64,000 nucleotides of DNA. It comes from Cycas panzhihuaensis (lineage: Eukaryota; Cycadophyta). A model generated the notes under the pieces. That model had not been told where the DNA came from, made no database searches, and worked only from the letters and a program-made list of their open reading frames with translations. Of this stretch, positions 45,768-57,589 are shown in pieces. The translations under genes were made by a program, and so were the position numbers. The stretch spans positions 71,679,741 to 71,743,740 of the forward strand of contig CM041465.1 of the NCBI GenBank assembly GCA_023213395.1, given 5' to 3'. How positions within the stretch are numbered: position 1 is the stretch's first letter; the number at the start of each line of letters is the position of its first letter.

Positions 45768-46785
45768 ATGACGTTAATTCCAAGGACAACCACCTGCGTT
45801 CTAATTTCAGTGTTAATTGGCTCAAACTATGCTGACTGGAGGAATTACATATTCCATCAGCTTAAACAGCAAAAGAGATGGAGATATGTGACAGGTGAAT
45901 TTAAAAAACCAAAAGATGAAACTACAAAGAGTTATATAGTATATCTAATGAACTCAGATTCAACCTTAAGCACCATATTAAGCCCACTCTTACTAGAAAT
46001 CAGTCGACAATTTTCTGAAACAGACAACCTAGCCACTGTCTGGACAACTCTGCAAGAAAAATATGATAAGGTTGATACAAATCAACTGGTTGTCTTAGAA
46101 CAACAACTGTATGACCTTACTTATGATGATTTTACCAATGTTGAGGATTTTTTATATAAAATTCAATTAATTAATAAAGACCTAGGTAACTGTATTAAAT
46201 CCAAAATCAAATAAGGTGATATTGAAAAAATAATCACGCATGCTAAAGACGACGATACATTCGTCCGTCTTGCAATAAACAAATTGCCAAAATATTTTAA
46301 TTTTTTCAAAGCTGCCAGACAACAAGCTGGCAATCCTCCGATCACATTCAATCAGTTAACAAACTAACTAGTTAAACATCAAACAATGTTGATTTAAACA
46401 GGCATATTAAAAGATCCTTCCCAGGCATTATTTTCCAAAACTAAGCCACAAAATAAAAACAAACAACAGAACAATTCTAATCCAAAATTTTAGAAACCTC
46501 ATAAAGGTTCTCAATTTAATTCTCAAAATAATACTAAATATTCTGGTCCATCTAAATATCTGAATACTCCTAATCAGTCATTTCTTAATCGGAACAATGT
46601 AAATCCTTCTCAGAACACTAGTTGTGCCTATTGTCATAAAAGATGTCACACTATTGATGTCTGTAGAAGTTGAATAGCTTCGGAAGCATGGAAAGCTTCC
46701 AAGGGATTGCAAAATCGACCTCAATTCCGGCGTCAAAACTGACAAACTTTTAATCGTTATCTAACAGGAACAACTTCTGTATTTG
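45768..46785 (+). pseudogene. E7 gag
   Basis: The open frame from ATG 45768 to 46214 reads LIGSNYADWRNYIFHQLKQQ, LATVWTTLQEKYDKVDTNQL and YDLTYDDFTNVEDFLYKIQL, a copia gag core. After a TAA it continues (about 46220-46360, FVRLAINKLPKYFNFFKAAR) and through an Asn/Gln-rich stretch to the zinc knuckle CAYCHKRCHTIDVC (46623-46664). Three or four stops, otherwise full length. Confidence 0.9.
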
Positions 46786-46789
46786 TTGT

Positions 46790-47140
46790 CCCAACTAATC
46801 AACCACCACAATGGATCCTTGACTCTGGTGCATCCCATCACATGACTGGACACCAGAAAAATTTATCCACTTATCAATCTAAAACTAACTATTTAAAAGA
46901 GATTTCTTTTGGAAGTGGAACTCAACTTAAAATAAAAGGATAAGGTGATGTAACCTTAAAAGACGGTTCGATAACAGACGTCTTCTACATACCAGGTTTG
47001 TTACCAAACCTACTTTCTGTTTATCAAATCTTGTAGAAAGACCTTGTAGTCGAATTTTATAAACATAAATTTATCATTAAAGAGCCATTAAACAAATTTA
47101 AATGTATTGTCTCAGGATATGTTGATCATAACACAGGTCT
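46790..47140 (+). pseudogene. E7 aspartic protease
   Basis: PPQWILDSGASHHMTGH at about 46800-46855 contains the active-site DSGA with Asp at 46821-46823. It is followed by ISFGSGTQLKIKG and VFYIPGLLPNLLSVYQIL, ending the domain. One TAA follows the KG of the flap region. Confidence 0.9.
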
Positions 47141-48075
47141 CTATAGTTTAACAAGTCTACAAAATAACAAAACAAACCCCTTCAATGCCTTTATCGCCAA
47201 CCGACTCAAGAAGCATGCACGATTTGGCCATACAAGTTATGGAAAACTTCAATATCTAAAAAAGCATGAAATGGTATATAGTCTTCCACCCTTAAACACT
47301 GTTTATGGTGTTTGCATGTTCTGACAAATGCAAGTTAAATGATGGACCCATTCCCATATAAAACACAATTCAGAGCGACTGTTCCACTTGAACTTGTTCA
47401 CTCTGACATATGTGGACCTTTTCATATAACATCATACTCTGGCTTTCGTTATTTTGTTATATTTATTGATGATTATTCAAGAAAATGCTGGATTTACATG
47501 TTCAAAACACGTAGTCAAGTATTTGACATTTTCGTTGAATTCAAAACACTTGTTGAAAACTAATCAAACTAAAAAATCAAAATTTTTAGATATGATAATG
47601 CCAAGGAATACTTAAGTGGCAAATTCACTTCTTTCTGTGAAAAATAGGAAATTCAATTCCAGCATTCTGTTGCATATACTCCTCAACAAAACAGTGTTGC
47701 TGAACGCAAGAACCGTACTCTTCTTGAGATGACCCATTGCATGTTACATGCCACGAATCTTGACCTAAAGTTGTGGGCATAAGCAATTAACTACTCCAAT
47801 TATCTTCTAAATCGTTTACCTAGCAAATGTTTACAAAACGTCACTCCAAAACAAAAATGGTCTGGAAGAAAATCTTTAGTCAATCATTTATGAATCTTTG
47901 GAAGTATTGCGTGGGGACACATTCTTAAAGAAAAACGCAAGAAACTAAATCCTAAGAGTAAAAAATACATCTTCGTTGGATACAACGAAGAAAGTAAAGC
48001 TTATAGACTCTTTGATCCAGTGACGTATCAAATTTCAATTTTGCGTGACGTAATATTTGATGAAGAATGATCTTC
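47141..48075 (+). pseudogene. E7 pre-integrase and integrase
   Basis: HARFGHTSYGKLQYLKKHE starts the zinc region. 47339-47563 reads LELVHSDICGPFH (first catalytic Asp) and FVIFIDDYSRKCWIYMFKT. About 47670-47740 gives YTPQQNSVAERKNRTLLEM with the catalytic Glu, then LLNRLPSKCLQNVTPKQKW, KKYIFVGYNEESKAYRLF and ILRDVIFDEE to about 48068. A frameshift in the C-x2-C region and three stops. Confidence 0.92.
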
Positions 48076-48440
48076 TTCAACATCTACTTATGTAGAACTT
48101 CCAGTTGAAAATTTGTTAACCAACATATATTTGGTTGACCCCTCTGACAAACAAGCTGATCCAGAAATTATAGAATCTTTATCTACTCAAGTCCAGAATT
48201 GGACTCTATCCGAATCTACTGAAATAGATTCTTCCTCTCAAGCAAATTCTACAAATCAACCTGTAACTTCATAAACAATTACTAACAATCAACCTGTTTG
48301 GGCAAAGAAAACACTTGTTGACGTTGGATCCAATATTGGTAATCGTTCAGATACCAGACAAACTCGTGCCCAAAAATTACATGCTAACTTTGCCTTAATA
48401 GCCAAAATAATGGATAATAATAATCCCAAAACTTTTAAAC
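48076..48440 (+). pseudogene. E7 integrase-RT hinge
   Basis: Ser/Thr/Asn/Gln-rich linker (for example STQVQNWTLSESTEIDSSS) with the short DTRQTRAQKLHANFALIAKI segment that precedes RT in many copia elements. One TAA. Confidence 0.75.
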
Positions 48441-49430
48441 AAACTAGCAATAATCTTGTATGGAAGGAAGCTATGCAAATTGAATTCGATGCTTTAATCA
48501 AGAATTCAACTTGGGATCTCGTACCACTACCACCTAGAAAAAATGTAGTCGACTGTAAATGAGTTTATAGAACAAAATACAACTCAGCATGTGTAGTTGA
48601 AAAATATAAAGCTCGCCTAGTTGCAAAAGGATTTTCTCAAATTAATAGCATTGACTACAATGAAACCTTTACCTCTATTACAAAGATAAATATAATTAAA
48701 ATAGTTATTGCTCTAGCAACCAAGTTTGGTTGGGAAATCCATTAAATAGATATAAAGAACGCATTTCTGAATGGTGATCTCAAAGAAGAGATCTACATGT
48801 CCCAACCACCTGGCTTTATTGATAATCCTAATTTAGTTTGTAAATTAAAGAAATCTATTTATGGATTAAAATAAAATTCATCGAAACTGGTATCTAAAGT
48901 TAATGATTATTTAATTCAAATTGAATACACTAGATGTATTAGTGATCCAAATCTATATTTCAAATATGAAAACGAAAATATTACTATTTTAATCTTGTAT
49001 GTTGATGATATCATAATTACTGAATCATCAACTAATAACATTCATCATTTAAAATCTACTTTAATGAATAAATTCGAAATGACTGATTTTTGTATCCTAC
49101 ATTATTTTCTTAGATTACAAATCTATCAATATGATTCAAGAATCACAATATCATAACTTAAATATATTTTAGACTTAATTCAACGGTTTAACATAGAAAA
49201 TACTAAATTGCCTAATCCGATTCTGATCGGAGTTAAATTATCTACTGATTGTTCTTTACCTTTATGTGACCTTACATTATATAGACAACTAATTGGTAGT
49301 CTTATTTATTTAACTCATACACATTCTGATATTTTCTATGTTGTCGCTTTATATTCACGTTATATGCAACAGCCACATGAATCTCATTGGAAAGCTGTTA
49401 AACGTATATTATGATATCTTAAGTATACTG
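48441..49430 (+). pseudogene. E7 reverse transcriptase
   Basis: NLVWKEAMQIEFDALIKNST starts the domain. Then [40 protein letters not shown] and KKSIYGLK, and the catalytic LYVDDIIIT (YVDD at 48998-49009, intact). 49208-49414 gives YRQLIGSLIYLTHTHSDIFY and YSRYMQQPHESHWKAVKRIL. About seven stops, all explained by single C-to-T or G-to-A changes in Gln, Trp or Arg codons. Confidence 0.92.
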
Positions 49431-49788
49431 TTTTTTATGGTCTAACTTATAATTTTTATAGTAAACCTCTAACTTTAACTGGATATACTGATTCAGATTG
49501 GGCAGGTGATATAAATGATCGAAAATCTATATCAGGTTATGTATTTTTTATAAATTCCTCACCTATTCTTTGATGCAGTAAAAAAATCTGACTAAACTTT
49601 ATCAACGGAACCGAATATCGACAAGACTTGTTGTTTCAAAAAGCACTTTGGATCAAATTTCTACTAAATGAAATTGGTCTGTCTCTAAACTCTTCCATTG
49701 AACTCTTCCATTAAAGATAAAAGAAGTCTCCATCAAAGGGGGATCAACGTGATGAAATCTTTCTTTTCCTATAGCATAAAAGTTAATA
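49431..49788 (+). pseudogene. E7 RNase H, truncated
   Basis: YTDSDWAGDINDRKSISGYV at about 49485-49545 holds the first catalytic Asp. A broken S-x-x-E-Y-R segment follows near 49600 and the reading then runs into the purine tract about 100 bp later. The usual CDNQSA and TKHI segments are missing, so about 60 codons have been deleted. Confidence 0.8.
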
Positions 49789-49799
49789 TTAAAGGGGGA
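49789..49799 (+). promoter_or_regulatory. E7 polypurine tract
   Basis: TTAAAGGGGGA just before the 3' LTR. Confidence 0.85.
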
Positions 49800-50243
49800 T
49801 GTTAAAAGTACTAATGCCACTTTTATGTTATTCTTAAGATATTATTTAAGTCACATGTATAATTTCTTATTTAAGTGATTCTAAAGTTAAATTTTTAGAG
49901 TTTTATTAAATTATTATGTAGAAGGTCATTGAAATGCGTAACTTCCCATTTCAACGAACCTTTCTTGGTATTAATACTTCTCCTAGATTCAAGGAGATGG
50001 TTTCGGAAATCTAGGAGGTTGTCCAGAAGCCGGTTTCAAGGCTGGTTTTATCTTTCATAGGTAGTTTTAATTATGGTTTATGTATAACTTTTCTTCTTAA
50101 TAAAATTCTAGATTTAGGAGGTGGTTTTTCTTCCAGGAAGGGTTTTCCACTGTCAACCCCGTATTACATGTCTGATGTCTCTTTCTCTTGTATCTTTTAT
50201 GTTCCTGTGATGTTATGACTTTGTACATGTGTCTATTTTATCA
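49800..50243 (+). repeat. E7 3' LTR
   Basis: Pairs with 43120-43565; ends TTTATCA and is followed by GCGGT. Confidence 0.95.
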
Positions 50244-50248
50244 GCGGT

Positions 50249-50529
50249 TAAGCCCCCTGGTTCTGTGTAGTATCAATGTGACCTGTCTCTAGTCTTCTAA
50301 AGGGGCTTATCTCCTAACGTCACATGTTTGTTCTTCAAAAGAAAGTGTTTACACGTTTTCTTTCATATCTTTGCATCTAGGTATCTGTTTTCCAAACCAT
50401 CTGAGACGTTGGAACCGTATTTCAAAGACAATCATTTTGGCACATGATTTGAAAGTATTTGTTGATGATTCTAGTTTAAAATCGATACAGGAATCTTGAG
50501 TAATGTATTTGTAATCAACTCAATCTCAC
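50249..50529 (+). other. X internal sequence before gag
   Basis: Continues X after E7; no recognised coding content. Confidence 0.5.
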
Positions 50530-50962
50530 ATCATGGAGTTGGAGGATATTATTGTTTTTGTACAAAAAAATAATAAATTTTGGCTAACAGATTGTCCCTA
50601 GGCCTTATCCAACTATATTGGAATAAATTTTTAAATTTGGGCAATTAAAATGGAATAAATATTTATAGCTAAAAGGCTATGAAAAGTTATTCGTAATGGT
50701 ACTACATTGATTAATGAAGAAGGGGAGGAAAATTTTAAGAAAAAGAACCGATTAAGAATCGATATCATGCTTGCAACATTTGACAAAGAAAACCTTCCCT
50801 CTTCATATCAATTTCTTGTTCATGCAATTCATAATGCTAACACTACTAACGAGATATGGAATATGTTGAAGGATGCATATGAAAAGAGCCCTCAAGAGGT
50901 GCAAGAGGGTCTTGAAGGGACAAACAAAACTATTGACAGTTGTAACAGGAAAATAAGATGAT
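50530..50962 (+). pseudogene. X gag (DUF4219/UBN2-like)
   Basis: Plus-strand reading begins near the short MELEDI start at 50534. It gives a degenerate W-A-I-K-M-E-x-(I)FIAK block (about 50637-50680), then the open frame 50707-50961 with RIDIMLATFDKENLPSSYQF, ANTTNEIWNMLKDAYEKSPQ. Same gag family as E3 (RATFNEVDLPSAYHF). It ends in a stop within an N-R-K-I segment. Early stops replace Trp and Gln. Confidence 0.7.
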
Positions 50963-51797
50963 TTAAATGAAAATGTATGTGAAGAAAGTAATAAATGTGA
51001 AGAAACCACCATTGAATGTGTTGTTGAATCTATGCATGTTGAGATTGAAGATTTGATTGCTAACAATGGAGATCAAGCAATAAAAATTCCTCTAGATGAA
51101 TCTATTGCTTTAGGGGAGGATGAAGTCAAATCTGTTTGTTCTTTTGAAGATTTTGTTGAATTAATTTCTGATTCAATTATTGGTTCTAATCCCAATTGCT
51201 CGCAAGTTGATGAAGACTTTCCACCAAAAGTTGAAGGAATTGTTGTTGGAAGTACTAATAGAAAAGGAAAACATATATAGGTTATTGATAATCATATTTC
51301 AAGGGATGTTGATTCTTCTTTCGTTGATTTATCTTCAAATTTTGACATTGGTTCAATAGATCCTAATTATACTCATGTTGAAGAGAATGAAGACAAACAG
51401 TTGATGATTGAACCGATCACTGAATACATGCTTGATACATACCACAAGTTTCAAGTTGTTTTTAATGAGTACATCCAAGATCACCTAACAGTTCTACACC
51501 AAACTCAAGTTAGTTCAACCATGGTCTAATATACCCTCTGCATGACGAATGATTGATTCTTGCATATGAAAATGAAGAAAGTTAGGCTCAAGGACCATCA
51601 ATCTAGAAAATTGCTTCAAGGACGACATTACAAGAATCAAGATGAAGATCAAAGTGAAGATATTGTCTTCAAGACCATTCCAAGATCAAAGCATTGTAAA
51701 TTCAAAACAATGCCTCGTGGAGTCATATGTCAGTTGGTCCATAGTACCTAGTATCATGATGTCCTTAGAATTCAGTTTTTGTCATCTTGACATTAAA
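50963..51797 (+). pseudogene. X acidic region and conserved tail
   Basis: 51032-51280 is an acidic open frame (DESIALGEDEVKSVCSFEDF, QVDEDFPPKVEGIVVGSTN) that matches the E3 acidic region in composition and in the APKIEEITVVYG/PPKVEGIVVGST segment. After stops the tail at 51560-51751 reads GRHYKNQDEDQSEDIVFKT and SKHCKFK, as in E3. Not a known pol domain. Unlike E3 it has only one full copy of the tail unit. Confidence 0.55.
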
Positions 51798-51810
51798 CAT
51801 TAAGGGAAGG
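51798..51810 (+). promoter_or_regulatory. X polypurine tract
   Basis: CATTAAGGGAAGG directly before the TG of the 3' LTR. Confidence 0.8.
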
Positions 51811-52209
51811 TGTTAGAAGTTAATGTTTAATGTGTAAGTGTCTAAAGTATTTAAGTGAATGTCATATCTAGGAGTCAATATTATAATGTTATTATAATGC
51901 ACACTTGTGCAACTAAGTGGTCATTAGGTTATTGGTCAATGAGTAGGAAATATATCATTGGTTGTGTTAGAGGTCATTTATCTCATATGTAAGACATGTC
52001 CTCTTACACTCTCTCACTTATGATCTATTAATAAGTGGTTGAGGTAGTGTAGTGAATATTGCGTGAAGATGGGAGTCCATTATGATATTATTGTTGTGGA
52101 GTCATTGTGATGTAATCACTTTCATTATGAGTCAATGTTATCATACTATGTTCGTGATATTTCCTTGATTGTTCTTGAATATTGAATGATCTCTTTGAAT
52201 ATTTCAATA
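51811..52209 (+). repeat. X 3' LTR
   Basis: 399 bp uninterrupted copy of the LTR whose 5' partner is split by E2 (188 + 213 bp). Confidence 0.93.
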
Positions 52210-52214
52210 GAGGG
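52210..52214. repeat. X target-site duplication, right copy (GAGGG)
   Basis: Matches 10589-10593. Confidence 0.8.
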
Positions 52215-52829
52215 TTCATGACAAAAGGGATCAAACAATTGTGTTTAGTCCCATGAGTCTCCCATTCATCTTGATACAAGGGAGGAGACTGACGAAGGGT
52301 TAACTATGACTGTTGCCTCTCCACCTATGGTAGAAAGGGGTAAGCTTTCTAGTTGGTAGGACAAACCTAAGCCATGGGACAGTAACCTGATAATAGATTT
52401 TGGGGACAAGGATAACCCTTTGTAACCACTTCTTTAGCATATTGCAAAACTTTCTTCGCAATTGATCATGCACAATGCATAAAGTTGCATTGAGTCGTAA
52501 ACTAAAATAATTTGTCCAGTTACAAAGAGATTAAAACTAAGTATTTTCCCATCTATGCTTTAGTGCTTCCTTTAATGAGCATGGCACAATCAAGATATCT
52601 TGACTTTTCTAAGGTCTACAAATCTTATGAAATGTAGATAACTTTACGATAAATAAACACAATGATAAATCATTTAGATGGATTACAAAGAACTAGCTCA
52701 AACACGGTAAGGAATGTGTACAATTTTCACTCTCAAAAATTACATTTCTCACCACAAAGTCAACATATAAGAGAAAAGATGTGATAATGAGAGAGACTAA
52801 TTCTTGGTGTGAAAGGCTCAAAAGCTATG
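52215..52829. other. Downstream flank of the ARMC7-like gene
   Basis: No coding feature recognised. It is host DNA between the stop codon of the ARMC7-like gene and X, and should contain that gene's 3' UTR and polyadenylation site (minus strand); no particular signal could be fixed. Confidence 0.5.
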
Positions 52830-55100
52830 TCAATTTCTGACATGCTTATCCAAGAAAGCCTTTGCTAGATTACTGAACCTAATATTGACTAATCCTGCAT
52901 CTTCATACTTCCTCATAACTTCAAGCACTTGTGGTGTCAAAATCTCTGCAATGTCAAAGAAAAAAATAAAAGATTCAGAAATCCATTACATGCTAAAAAT
53001 GATTTAATAAATGTTTCCAAATATGTGAATCCTATTAAAAATTTAATGTTCTAATAACCATACCTGCCTTAGTTGATGGGATGCAAAGGTAGTAGAGAGA
53101 TGCAATTGCAGAGAGAACCTATTAACAAAAGCCAAAAAAATATTGAAATCCAGAGTGTCAATGAAATTGGAAAGAACAACTCTTATTGGTGAATTTGGTA
53201 ACCTTTTCACACAGTCATTTGAAAACGATGTCTTAATCTAAGCATAGGGTAGGTACTGATATCAAAACTAATCACATTCCATCCTCTAATAGACTTGATG
53301 TTGTATTGTCAATTGGGCCTTTTCGGCTAATAAATGACTTGGTCATCCACAAATCATTGATCTACTCCAAAATGAAGCAATTTCCATTGGAAAGCTATTT
53401 CCACATTTGGTTCATTCACAAAGCCATGTCTCTCATAGAACCAAGTAACTTCCCCTACACAAAGTGTTTCTTAATTCAGCAGATCCGACTGACATACAAA
53501 TTGTCCAATGCTAGGCCACTTGCTTTTCAGTTCATCATCATCATTTAGTCTTATGTGACCATTCCATGCCTCTTTATATGCATTTTCAAGGCATACTGAA
53601 TATCAAACACATAAGCTAGTGCAACTCAAAAAGGTTGACAACTATAATCATTGCCTACCAATGGTCCAAGATAATCATGGATTTTATCTAATATGCTAAA
53701 ATTAGGTGTTGTTTACTTTGAACAAAGAGAAATAAATCACAATTGTAAGCTTTAGTTCCCATCTCCCTTAAGCCAGAGCATGAGCAATCAAGATGATGCT
53801 CCATTTAAATTCATTTGATACAATAAGAATTTTGCAAAACAATTGAGAGGCTTGAGCTATTCTTTAGAAGCCCCAGTAGTCATGATCTCTTGATATGCTC
53901 TATTTGAGCTACATAAAACACTCTTTAACTTATTTTGACAAGGAGAAAGTAGAATAATTTCTCAAGGAAACCCTTGCTACTGTTCTTTTGGTGAATGTCT
54001 GAGTTTTTATTTTAATATAAAGTCAGGTTGAAAAATGCCTCCTAAGACTCTTTGTCTAAAACATGCATTGACAAAATGATTGCTAGAATAATGAAAATTT
54101 TCAAATTAATAAAAAATAAATTTACTGTTTATTAATTAATAAATACACAAATAGCTCCAACAAATTCTCTCTGATAGTTGCCACCAAGAAAGAGTGTTCC
54201 TTTCCTCCTCATCCTAGTGAAGGAATACAATTTAAGATATGGCGAATGCTTAATGAATAGAAAAAAGGCCGTCATTGCTTACCGTATTCTGCACTGGACT
54301 AAGCAAGGTAGGTATGTTAGAAGTTCCTTTTCTTCCTGTATCTTAATAAGGGAATACAACTAGAATGCACAGTGAAGAGAAAAATGGTTCTAAATACTTA
54401 CCGTATTCTGCACTGGACTAGACAAGCAAGATATCATAAGAGGGATACCACCATTTTCAACAATGATTGCAGCATTTGCTGGGTCTGCAATTACAAAATA
54501 ATGCAGTAGTAAGTTTAGTTGAAAGTCCTCATCTCACTGAAACCACTATATTCTTGTTCTCAGCCATGCATTATATTCTATGACAATATTCTTTCACTGA
54601 AATAATTCTCAGTTCAAATTTAGTTTAGTAATTGCTCTAGTATCTGGCTCTCATTTCAGAATGCATTACTTTTTCTCTCTTGCTCCTGCATATAAGCAGA
54701 GTTCCAGAAGAATATCTACTCAGTGCATTCTTCCCAATTCTGAGATGACAACTTGGATAACCACTATTTATAAATAACAAAGCATAATCAAATATACATC
54801 CAAACATAATGGAAGGTGAATATGAAATTGAAGTTACCAGGACAACAATTACATATACCACCAGCTCCAAATTCCACTAGCTTTTCATTTGACTCTGTTA
54901 TGCAGTCCAGGAATAGGTCCAAAACATTCAGCTGTATGAATACCCAAACTGCAAGCTTAGAGAACTGCAAAAATAGTAAATTCACGTAACATAAAAATTG
55001 GAGATTTCTTAAATCTAACCCATTACCTTGCGGAGAAAATCATAATTGTAAGGATCATATGCAAAATTTGCCAAATGTGCAACAATCTGCTCCTTTGATT
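52830..55100 (-). CDS. ARMC7: ARMC7-like armadillo-repeat protein, last five coding exons
   Basis: Five exons on the minus strand with matching phases and GT-AG borders: 55100-55027, 54931-54838, 54484-54402, 53118-53064 and 52945-52830 (stop TGA at 52832-52830). They encode [68 protein letters not shown], a YYLC segment and [15 protein letters not shown]. This is the armadillo-repeat part of plant ARMC7, a small conserved protein of about 175 residues linked to the spliceosome in other eukaryotes. All five exons are open (about 140 residues). The first exon(s), about 35-40 residues with the start codon, were not found to the right up to the gypsy element and may lie outside the window. Probably a functional gene. 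Confidence 0.9.
53119..54401 (-). other. ARMC7-like intron 4 (numbered from the first visible exon: third visible intron)
   Basis: 1283 bp, GTAAG donor at 54401-54397 and TTAATAG acceptor at 53119-53125. It holds a duplicated copy of the upstream exon end (see 54193). No transposon recognised in it; the frame 53306-53548 is not conserved. Confidence 0.75.
54193..54431 (-). repeat. Partial tandem duplication spanning an ARMC7-like exon end and its splice donor
   Basis: 54325-54431 (true exon end, donor and intron start) is repeated at 54193-54308. The most similar part is TTACCGTATTCTGCACTGGACTA on the plus strand, split here as TTACCGTATTCTGC and ACTGGACTA, i.e. the last codons (SPVQNT) and GTAAG donor. 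The second donor sits 123 bp further into the intron. Confidence 0.8.
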
Positions 55101-57589
55101 CTGCAACACAAATAACCTCCAGATTCTACAGTTTATGCTAACTGAAGTTCATAACCTATGTGCACAATGTACATATATCTCTTCCCTTATGCACAACACT
55201 TACTATGGAACTCTGCCACCCAGCAAAAACCATTTGGTGAGGCAGCTAAAGTGTTCAAACAAGATAGCAAATGCCATGAATCACCATAACGCCTCAAGTA
55301 GTACGAAATTTATTTAATCAATAGAAAAACCTTGTACAAACAGAAATATGTTTTCTCCTTCCCTGCTCTCTTACACTCTACACACACATTTCTCCTCTCT
55401 CACACAGACTTCTTATTTTGTTTCATTTAATAAGACATACCAACCAAACAACCCAATGTAAACATCCTTATTGTCCCATAGAATTGAAAACATAGGCAAA
55501 TGGAATGGAACTGATATTAAAAGAATTACATCAACAACAAAATTGACAAATGCAATACTGGAGGATAAAATGGAGAGTTGTTTGAAGACCTAATCCAAAA
55601 CAATCACATCTTACAATGAGGCAACAATGAACTTCTATATTGCCTAATGTTACTCTTGTATGCATGGAAACTAGCATATGGAGACTTGGAAATGGTCAGG
55701 TACGGCTCCAGGAATGGCTTCAAGAGCAGAATGGTGAAAATGAGAGTGCAAAATAGTGAAAATCTTACCTGGAAACAGTTGAAGCGGCTACAAGAATAAT
55801 TGGAATGGTCACAGTTCAGCAATTTAGCTTTCAGATAATGGCCAATAGACTATTGTGGAATTGGAACGGTCTCAAGGGAATGAGAAAGACTAGAAGGGAA
55901 TAAGAACAGCTAAGAAGAAATGGTTCTCTGACATTTCAACAACTACAATGGTGAATGTACATATGGCTATACAAACATATGGAAATTGTGTCATTATTAA
56001 GTTGTAATTATGATTTGTTATGAAAGGTTAAAGTTATATGCAATGTCTGTACCTTTTGGATCAAAGGTTGTGAAAAGGGTATAAATAGAACACTCTCACC
56101 CCAGTTTCAGTGCAAGAGTTGAACTATGTGATCATATAGTGTGAGAAACAATCTACCCAAGCATACCCAATGGTAAAGCAGTGCACTTGGTCATTGTTTA
56201 ATGAATATATAAGTTATGTGGAAATTTGTGGACATGGAAACTATAAAAAGTCCATATGAAAACGAACCTAACTGCCATAGAGAGCTTCATCCTAATCTAG
56301 ATTCAAAAGGGGCAGAGACCAACTCCTACTTCAATAATTGGTTGTAAGGGGCTTATGAGATGACCCGCCCATCTTTCTAATGCTCTTTATTATCTATAAA
56401 TTATGATATTGACATTAACAATGGAAATAATAGAAATATTAATGAGTGCATAAGTATTAATACTAGTAATGATAGCCATATCGATAGTGATGTATGCCCC
56501 AACATAGGTAGCATAATTGGTGGCATAGATAGTGAGTCAATGCAACAAAACTTCATAGAATTTAAGGATTTAATAGGTGAAGTTGGAAAGGAAGTACCCC
56601 TCCCCAATCGTAGAGAAGATAATCTAGATAGAGTGGACTCTAGATAATCTAGATAGAGAAGATAATCTAGAGGTATGAACTGTATAGAGGTACGCATAAA
56701 GAAAGAAATTAGAATTAGTGCAGACTGGGTATGCAATACAGGATGCATACCTTTTCGGGTATGCAACACAGGGTGTGTACCTTTTTGGATATGCTAGCAG
56801 ATGGAATGGTATGCATGACAGAAAAAAACCTAAAGGGCGCCCAAATCTAATAATGTTAGCCAAATCAGAAGCATGTACAGATGTACAGATAGAAAGGAAG
56901 TCATTAAAGATGATTAATCGCATGATTTAGTGAAATGGTACATTGGTGACAAAACAGTATGGTTATGACTTGGGGTCATACCATTCATTTAAAGGACACC
57001 AAAATGCGTATTTAATGGTACTTTTCTCACCATCTCAATGGTGAGAGTTGAGTTATTCATTCCATGGCATATTCTCAAGTGTGAGAGATGTGTATTTATT
57101 ACATAAAGCATTCCTAAAACGGGAGTATCAAGGAGAACGGTACAGTGATATGATCTAGCAGATACATTCCTTGATGCATTCCCTTTTGGAACACATGTGA
57201 CAGTATAGTGTGTATACAGCTAGAACGTATGCAAGATACGTTCCAAAACTAGATGTATTGGTTTATTGCTTAATAAAGTGAAAGTTACATGGAAAATTGT
57301 GTATTATGTGTGTTATAATGATTGCATGAAGAATATATGATGATTGGTATATTGTTGTGCTAAAATAATGATGGATATGTGATGATTTATTCCTTCCATA
57401 TTATGTGTAAAGTGATTTTAATGGTAATTAATGTAAACATAAGCATGTTGACTATATCCTAACCAACCAGACTACCAACCAGTGATCCCTTGACAAGTGC
57501 ATATCTTACAAGTGTAGTGAGAAATCTAAGTCAACATTGGTTCCATTGCCTATGTCCACTGAGAAGGGATTGTGCCAAGAATTTTAGGA
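55101..57589. other. Stretch without a firm gene call; possible gypsy LTR
   Basis: It begins as ARMC7-like intron (the acceptor-containing side of the first visible exon). A TATA-like GGTATAAATAG is at about 56078-56088 and the region from roughly 55570 to 57470 could be the 5' LTR of the gypsy element, but its 3' partner is outside the window. A 30-bp tandem repeat lies at 56727-56819. Open frames at 56401-56930 on both strands are not recognised. Confidence 0.35.
56727..56819. repeat. Short 30-bp tandem repeat (about 2.5 units)
   Basis: Units begin GGGTATGCAATACAGG, GGGTATGCAACACAGG and a degenerate GGATATGCTAGCAG; it keeps an overlapping frame open on both strands. Confidence 0.7.

Larger units (their letters stand above)
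43120..50243 (+). mobile_element. E7: Ty1/copia element carrying an antisense host permease fragment
   Basis: LTRs 43120-43565 (446 bp) and 49800-50243 (444 bp) are highly similar. The perfect target duplication GCGGT lies at 43115-43119 and 50244-50248. Primer site 43566-43578, purine tract 49789-49799. The plus strand holds gag, protease, integrase, RT and a truncated RNase H. The leader (43579-45767) is extraordinary: its first 950 bp are antisense to a BAT1-like permease gene. Stops in pol are nearly all at expected Gln, Trp or Arg codons. Confidence 0.95.

Noticed and set aside
56401-56923. Overlapping minus-strand frames of 122 and 99 codons and one plus-strand frame of 70 codons
   Set aside because: Kept open by a short tandem repeat; Leu/Ile/Ser-rich without conserved features.
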